A stretch of 64,000 bases of DNA from the NCBI RefSeq assembly GCF_024305035.1, contig NZ_JAMWZB010000010.1, positions 79,890-143,889 of the forward strand. The letters run 5' to 3'. This DNA is from Algoriphagus sp. Its GTDB lineage: Bacteria > Bacteroidota > Bacteroidia > Cytophagales > Cyclobacteriaceae. This document shows, piece by piece, positions 60,257-64,000 of the stretch. The translations under genes and the position numbers were made by a program. The notes beneath the pieces were generated by a model that was not told the origin of the DNA, made no database searches, and was given only the letters and a program-made list of their open reading frames with translations. The stretch's first letter is position 1. The number at the start of each line of letters is the position of its first letter.

Positions 60257-61945
60257 CTAAACGCCTCCGAGAAATCGGGGGCTTTTTCGTTTCAGCCAAA
60301 AGTAGCGTTTCGCATTTTTTTCGAGCACAGCAGTGTATTGAGCTGTGCCTTCTGCCCAAAGCAATTCCGGAATGGCGCTGGATTTTCCGTTGATGGATTC
60401 AGCAAAAACCTCGAATTGACTCGAGTCAATTTCTTCCAAAAAACGATCCTCCAGAATCAATTGGTCATAATTTTCCAGACTTTGCCGCCAAGTCTCTCTA
60501 TTCAAATCAATGAGTTTCACTGTGGGGAAAAGACTCATTCGGATTTTACTCCCCACGTGGAGATTCCCAAAAAAGGCCACCCGCTGAGTTTCGGATAAAG
60601 GAATGGTATCTTCCAACTGTGCTTTGAACTGAGTCCCCTGATGAGGAAAGGAAAGGTGATCAGTGAGGGTACTCAGCATTAGAAAAATCAATAAAAAGGA
60701 AAAGGCAATCACTTTGGGTAATTTGATCTGTCGTCGAAGCAGGAAAATCAGATACATCCCTACCACTGCCCCCAGGCCTAACTTTAAAGCTGTTAGGAAT
60801 CCGACGGGATTTTTGAAAAATAAACCCAATGATAGCGTCCATATCAAAACCGATAATCCAATGATAATCCAAGCAGTGATTATTTGTCCCCGGATTTTGC
60901 GTTCCAGATCTATTCTGACCAGCAACCAAGCCAATCCAATGGCCAAAACCGGAGCTACGGGTAAAAGGTATCGCTCGTAAAATTTACTGGTCAAAGCACT
61001 CATTCCCAAAATAGCCAAGCCCCAAAGGATGATGAAACCCAGAAGTTGAGGGTTTTCTCGGCTTATTTTTTGAATTCCTTCTTTGAGCTTTCCTAATGGG
61101 AAAAAAATCCAGGGAATGAATATCAATAGCAAGACCGCCGTGGCCAAAAGTCCGTTTTGGATAATCAACCAAATCCGGGAAGCCACCCGAACTCCGACCT
61201 GATCTTCCAAAAAACTATCCAAATAAGTGGGGCCATGGATGTACCACATGGCCACAAACCAAAATAGGGCGATGAATAAACTGACCAGAATAGCAGGTAG
61301 AAGAAAGATTTTTTTCCAATGAATCCGCTGCCAAGGATTGAATAGGAGATACAGTATCGCTAAAATTCCCAAGGCTGCCGCGGGAAGCCCTTTGACTTCG
61401 AAAGCCAATGCCAGCCCGAAATAAAGTGACCAAACAGCCCATTTGGGAGCCGAATTTCCCTGCTTGAGCAATGCTACAATGCCCAAAGATGCGATCGTCA
61501 AGGTCATGACCAAAAGTACATCCGGGATGGAGCGGCCTGCCGATAAAATTAAAACCGGATTGGATGCCATAATCAAGGCTGAAATGTCCGCTACTTTTCG
61601 ATCCTCAACTAATACCCTTCCCATTCGATGGGTTAACCCTACCGTGATAGCCCCAGCCAGCAAAAAGAAAATTCGGGAGGCAAAGGCATTGACTCCAAAA
61701 AGCTTGAAACCGGCCAAGACCGACCAGTAGGTCAAAATGGGTTTCTTGAAGCGAAGTTCTTCACTGCCCAAATAAGTGGTCAGGTAGTCCCCATTTCGAA
61801 GCATGTTGATGGCCGCATCTCGATAGTAAATTTCATCGGGATAATGCATGTGAAAATCCAGCGCAAAAGGGCCCACTAAAAGCACAAAAATACCCATGAG
61901 TATCCAAGGATTGATTTTTAGTGAGGTAGACTGGGGCAAAAGCAT
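60257..61945 (-). CDS. Glycosyltransferase family 39-like membrane protein (ArnT/PMT class)
   Basis: 562 residues from the ATG at 61945. About ten membrane helices and the first periplasmic loop HYPDEIYYRDAAINMLRNGD, whose acidic pair is the catalytic site in ArnT and PMT-type enzymes. It transfers a sugar from a polyprenyl-phosphate donor to a lipid or protein. The glycosyltransferase 2 gene (62064) opposite it could make that donor, as in the ArnC/ArnT pair. The 3' end holds the hpf terminator. Confidence 0.85.
   Translation of the reverse strand: MLLPQSTSLKINPWILMGIFVLLVGPFALDFHMHYPDEIYYRDAAINMLRNGDYLTTYLGSEELRFKKPILTYWSVLAGFKLFGVNAFASRIFFLLAGAITVGLTHRMGRVLVEDRKVADISALIMASNPVLILSAGRSIPDVLLVMTLTIASLGIVALLKQGNSAPKWAVWSLYFGLALAFEVKGLPAAALGILAILYLLFNPWQRIHWKKIFLLPAILVSLFIALFWFVAMWYIHGPTYLDSFLEDQVGVRVASRIWLIIQNGLLATAVLLLIFIPWIFFPLGKLKEGIQKISRENPQLLGFIILWGLAILGMSALTSKFYERYLLPVAPVLAIGLAWLLVRIDLERKIRGQIITAWIIIGLSVLIWTLSLGLFFKNPVGFLTALKLGLGAVVGMYLIFLLRRQIKLPKVIAFSFLLIFLMLSTLTDHLSFPHQGTQFKAQLEDTIPLSETQRVAFFGNLHVGSKIRMSLFPTVKLIDLNRETWRQSLENYDQLILEDRFLEEIDSSQFEVFAESINGKSSAIPELLWAEGTAQYTAVLEKNAKRYFWLKRKSPRFLGGV
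60263..60287 (+). terminator. Terminator of xer-hpf inside the convergent gene
   Basis: GCCTCCGA / TCGGGGGC (one wobble), GAAA loop, five T. It lies 25 bases after hpf and within the last codons of the opposite-strand glycosyltransferase gene. Confidence 0.85.
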
Positions 61946-62063
61946 GTGCAAAGATAAGCCGATCTTAAAATTGAAGGCTTAAATTACTAGCGATTTAAGG
62001 GGCTTTGACATCCTTTTTTGTCCCCTGATGGATTTTAAAGTATTTTTGATGAAATTTTATTCC

Positions 62064-63029
62064 ATGAGCCAGCCAAAAATCTCCGTCGTCATCACGGTTT
62101 ACAATGAAGAGGAAAATATTCAGCCACTTTTAGCACAAACCTATGCGGCACTGGAGACCATCGATTATGAAATTATACTAGTAGAGGACGGCTCTACAGA
62201 CGCGACAGTAGCAGAAGTGAAAAAATACGCCAATGAGCGTACCAAGCTGATTATCTTCAATAAAAACTATGGTCAGACCACAGCGCTCGCTGCGGGGATT
62301 GATAAGGCAAAGGGCGAATACATCGCCACGATGGACGGAGATTTACAAAATGATCCCACCGATATTCCTGCCATGTTGGAAAAAGCCGAGGCAGAAGAAT
62401 GGGATGTGGTTGCCGGAAGACGGGCCAAGCGAAAGGATGGATTTGTGCTCCGGAAATTCCCCTCCAAAATCGCCAATTGGGTAATCCGAAATACTACCAA
62501 AGTCTATTTGAATGATTACGGCTGTACACTTCGGGTATATAAAGCTGAAATCGCTCAAAATATGGGCTTATACGGCGAATTGCATCGCTTTATTCCGGTG
62601 TTGGCCAAACAGCAAGGGGCCAAGATGACCGAAGTGGATGTGAAGCATCATCCCCGGATTCATGGGACTTCCAAATATGGATTGAGCCGAACCTTCAAGG
62701 TGTTGGCAGACTTGATCTTGATGCTCTTTTTTCAGAAGTATTTTCAGCGCCCTATTCATTTGTTTGGGGGGCTGGGCCTAATCTCATTCTTTTTGGGCGC
62801 TTTGATTAATGTGTATTTGCTGATTCTGAAAATTTTTGGAGAGGATATCTGGGGAAGACCGATTATGATTTTGGGCTTTATTTTGATTTTGGGAGGGATT
62901 CAGCTGATCACTACGGGGATAATTGCGGAGATCATTGTTCGGACTTATTTCGAATCGCAACAAAAGAAGACGTATACGATCAGGTCTGTTTTTGAGGGAG
63001 AAAAGCAGGAATTAACAATTAACAATTAA
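62064..63029 (+). CDS. Glycosyltransferase family 2 (GtrB/DPM1-like)
   Basis: 321 residues from the ATG at 62064 (MSQPKISVVITVYNEEENI); ATGs at 62028 and 62049 would add short extensions. GT2 domain with EDGSTD, NYGQTTALAAGID, TMDGDLQNDP (DxD-like) and HHPRIHGTSKYGLSR, then two C-terminal helices (LFGGLGLISFFLGALINVYL; IMILGFILILGGIQLITTGI). It makes polyprenyl-phosphate sugar at the inner face, for the GT39 enzyme or another. The next gene, an LPG-synthase-type TM protein, follows after 20 bases. Confidence 0.9.
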   Translation: MSQPKISVVITVYNEEENIQPLLAQTYAALETIDYEIILVEDGSTDATVAEVKKYANERTKLIIFNKNYGQTTALAAGIDKAKGEYIATMDGDLQNDPTDIPAMLEKAEAEEWDVVAGRRAKRKDGFVLRKFPSKIANWVIRNTTKVYLNDYGCTLRVYKAEIAQNMGLYGELHRFIPVLAKQQGAKMTEVDVKHHPRIHGTSKYGLSRTFKVLADLILMLFFQKYFQRPIHLFGGLGLISFFLGALINVYLLILKIFGEDIWGRPIMILGFILILGGIQLITTGIIAEIIVRTYFESQQKKTYTIRSVFEGEKQELTINN

Positions 63030-63044
63030 CAATTCTCAATTCTG
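63010..63044 (+). repeat. Short tandem repeat of AATTAAC
   Basis: Three perfect 7-base units (AATTAAC) followed by two altered units (AATTCTC, AATTCTG). The first units contain the last codons and stop of the GT2 gene. Such repeats mutate by slippage and are common in genomes; no function is implied. Confidence 0.8.
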
Positions 63045-63049
63045 ATCAT

Positions 63050-63928
63050 TTGCATCGGTATAAAAACCAGCTGAAAACACTCCTTAAACTGATCCTGACT
63101 GGATTGGCTTTGTATCTGGTTTTTCGAAAGATTGACACGCAGCAACTTTTTGCGATTCTCCAAACCCTTCATTGGCCTTGGTTGATTCCCGCCGTTATGT
63201 TATTTGTCTTAAGCAAGGTTGCCACGGCGGTTCGGTTGAATCAATATTTCAAGAATATCGGTTTGTATCTCTCGGAAAAGTTAAACTTCCGATTGTACCT
63301 GATCGGGATGTTTTACAATTTGTTTCTGCCGGGAGGAATAGGAGGGGATGGCTATAAGGTTTATTTGCTTCATAAGGAATTCAAAACTCCTGTCAAAAAG
63401 TTGCTCCAAGCCGCGTTGCTGGATCGGCTCGGTGGTTTGGTGGCGATAGTTTTTTTGCTTTTTGCCTTGTTTTTGATCGTGGAGGTAGAACTGGATTTTT
63501 TGGAGACTAGTCTTTGGAATGTACTGATGATTGTCGGGTTGATGCTGACGATTCCGTGCTTTTGGCTGGGCCAAAAGTTTCTCTTTCGTGACTTTTTGCC
63601 CTCCTTTTGGTCGGCCAATGCCTGGTCTTTTGCTGGGCAGATTACACAGCTGATTTGTGCCTGGTTTATTTTGATGGCTTTGGGGATCGATGAGAAGATT
63701 CTGGCGTACCAATTGGTCTTTTTACTTTCCTCCATCGTAGCAGTGCTTCCGCTGACGATTGGGGGAGTAGGAGCCCGTGAATTGGTCTTTGTCTATGCGC
63801 ATCAATACGCGGGAATTGAAGAAACCGCAGCGGTGGCTTTCAGCCTGATCTTTTTTCTGATTACGGCAGGGGTTTCTTTGGTTGGGGCTTTTGTTAAGGT
63901 GGAATTGAAAGAAAACGGTATTAATTGA
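63050..63928 (+). CDS. YbhN/LPG-synthase transmembrane-domain protein
   Basis: 292 residues from the TTG at 63050 (no ATG lies nearby in frame; the next, 44 codons on, would lose the first helix). About seven or eight helices, with the conserved YNLFLPGGIGGDGYKVYLL and TIGGVGARELVFVYA seen in the UPF0104/flippase domain of MprF. It may flip or export a lipid or polyprenyl-linked sugar. Fits with the GT2 gene just before it. Function not established. Confidence 0.85.
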   Translation: MHRYKNQLKTLLKLILTGLALYLVFRKIDTQQLFAILQTLHWPWLIPAVMLFVLSKVATAVRLNQYFKNIGLYLSEKLNFRLYLIGMFYNLFLPGGIGGDGYKVYLLHKEFKTPVKKLLQAALLDRLGGLVAIVFLLFALFLIVEVELDFLETSLWNVLMIVGLMLTIPCFWLGQKFLFRDFLPSFWSANAWSFAGQITQLICAWFILMALGIDEKILAYQLVFLLSSIVAVLPLTIGGVGARELVFVYAHQYAGIEETAAVAFSLIFFLITAGVSLVGAFVKVELKENGIN

Positions 63929-64000
63929 GTAGTATCCACCCGAGCAACCCCGTCTTTGCTTAGTTTGATTTTTTATTAATGAAAAGTTTATAATAATTGG

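Noticed and set aside
63010..63044. Tandem 7-base repeat as a CRISPR or regulatory array
   Set aside because: Units are only 7 bases, without spacers, and partly coding; simple slippage explains them.

Overview
The window comes from a Bacteroidota chromosome, most likely a member of the Cyclobacteriaceae close to Algoriphagus. The signs are a SusC/SusD pair with its own ECF sigma and FecR-type anti-sigma, type IX secretion cargo (gliding-motility C-terminal domain), many lipoproteins, an atpD-atpC pair detached from the other ATP synthase genes, promoters of the TTTG-N18-20-TAnnTTTG type, and few Shine-Dalgarno sequences. This is inferred from gene content; no search was run. I placed 51 intact protein genes, one partial gene at the left edge and one broken gene. 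No rRNA, tRNA or CRISPR array was seen.

Layout. 1-2070: end of a CitMHS transporter and a split AtuA-type pair, probably for carboxylate or acyl-CoA breakdown. 2380-14532: surface proteins around a TPR histidine kinase and a NarL-type regulator, with similar palindromic boxes upstream of three flanking operons. 14781-25442: ECF sigma, FecR, SusC, SusD, a DUF1080 (3-keto-glycoside hydrolase-like) protein and a propeller-cytochrome c protein, an oligosaccharide or glycoside uptake locus. 25529-26160: an ORF-less group II intron directly behind the terminator of that locus. 26378-29923: a siderophore-type TonB receptor with a PepSY membrane protein. 30056-46573: mostly housekeeping and single genes (NSS transporter with a 37-residue partner, pirin with a Crp/Fnr regulator, acyl-CoA dehydrogenase, ceramidase-like protein, purM, ddl, dipeptidyl peptidase IV, persulfide dioxygenase-rhodanese). 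46751-54042: an NlpC/P60 lipoprotein, then a complete haem uptake operon read leftward (hmuT-U-V-S-R-Y). 54368-63928: atpD-atpC, a broken propeller lipoprotein gene, a deiodinase-like lipoprotein, rpsU, a Xer recombinase, hpf and three membrane glycosylation or lipid genes.

How the parts connect. The two iron loci share a 14-base sequence (AGATTAATTCTAAA or close variants): as a perfect 13-base inverted repeat over the -33 region of the siderophore receptor, across the start codon of hmuR, and over the -33 region of hmuT. This suggests one iron-responsive repressor. Other regulatory observations are a Crp/Fnr-like palindrome near -43 of the persulfide dioxygenase gene and the candidate boxes for the NarL-type regulator.

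The most unusual object is the 632-nt group II intron. It keeps recognisable domains I, V and VI but carries no reverse transcriptase, so it would need a maturase from elsewhere, and its position suggests a hairpin- or terminator-directed insertion.
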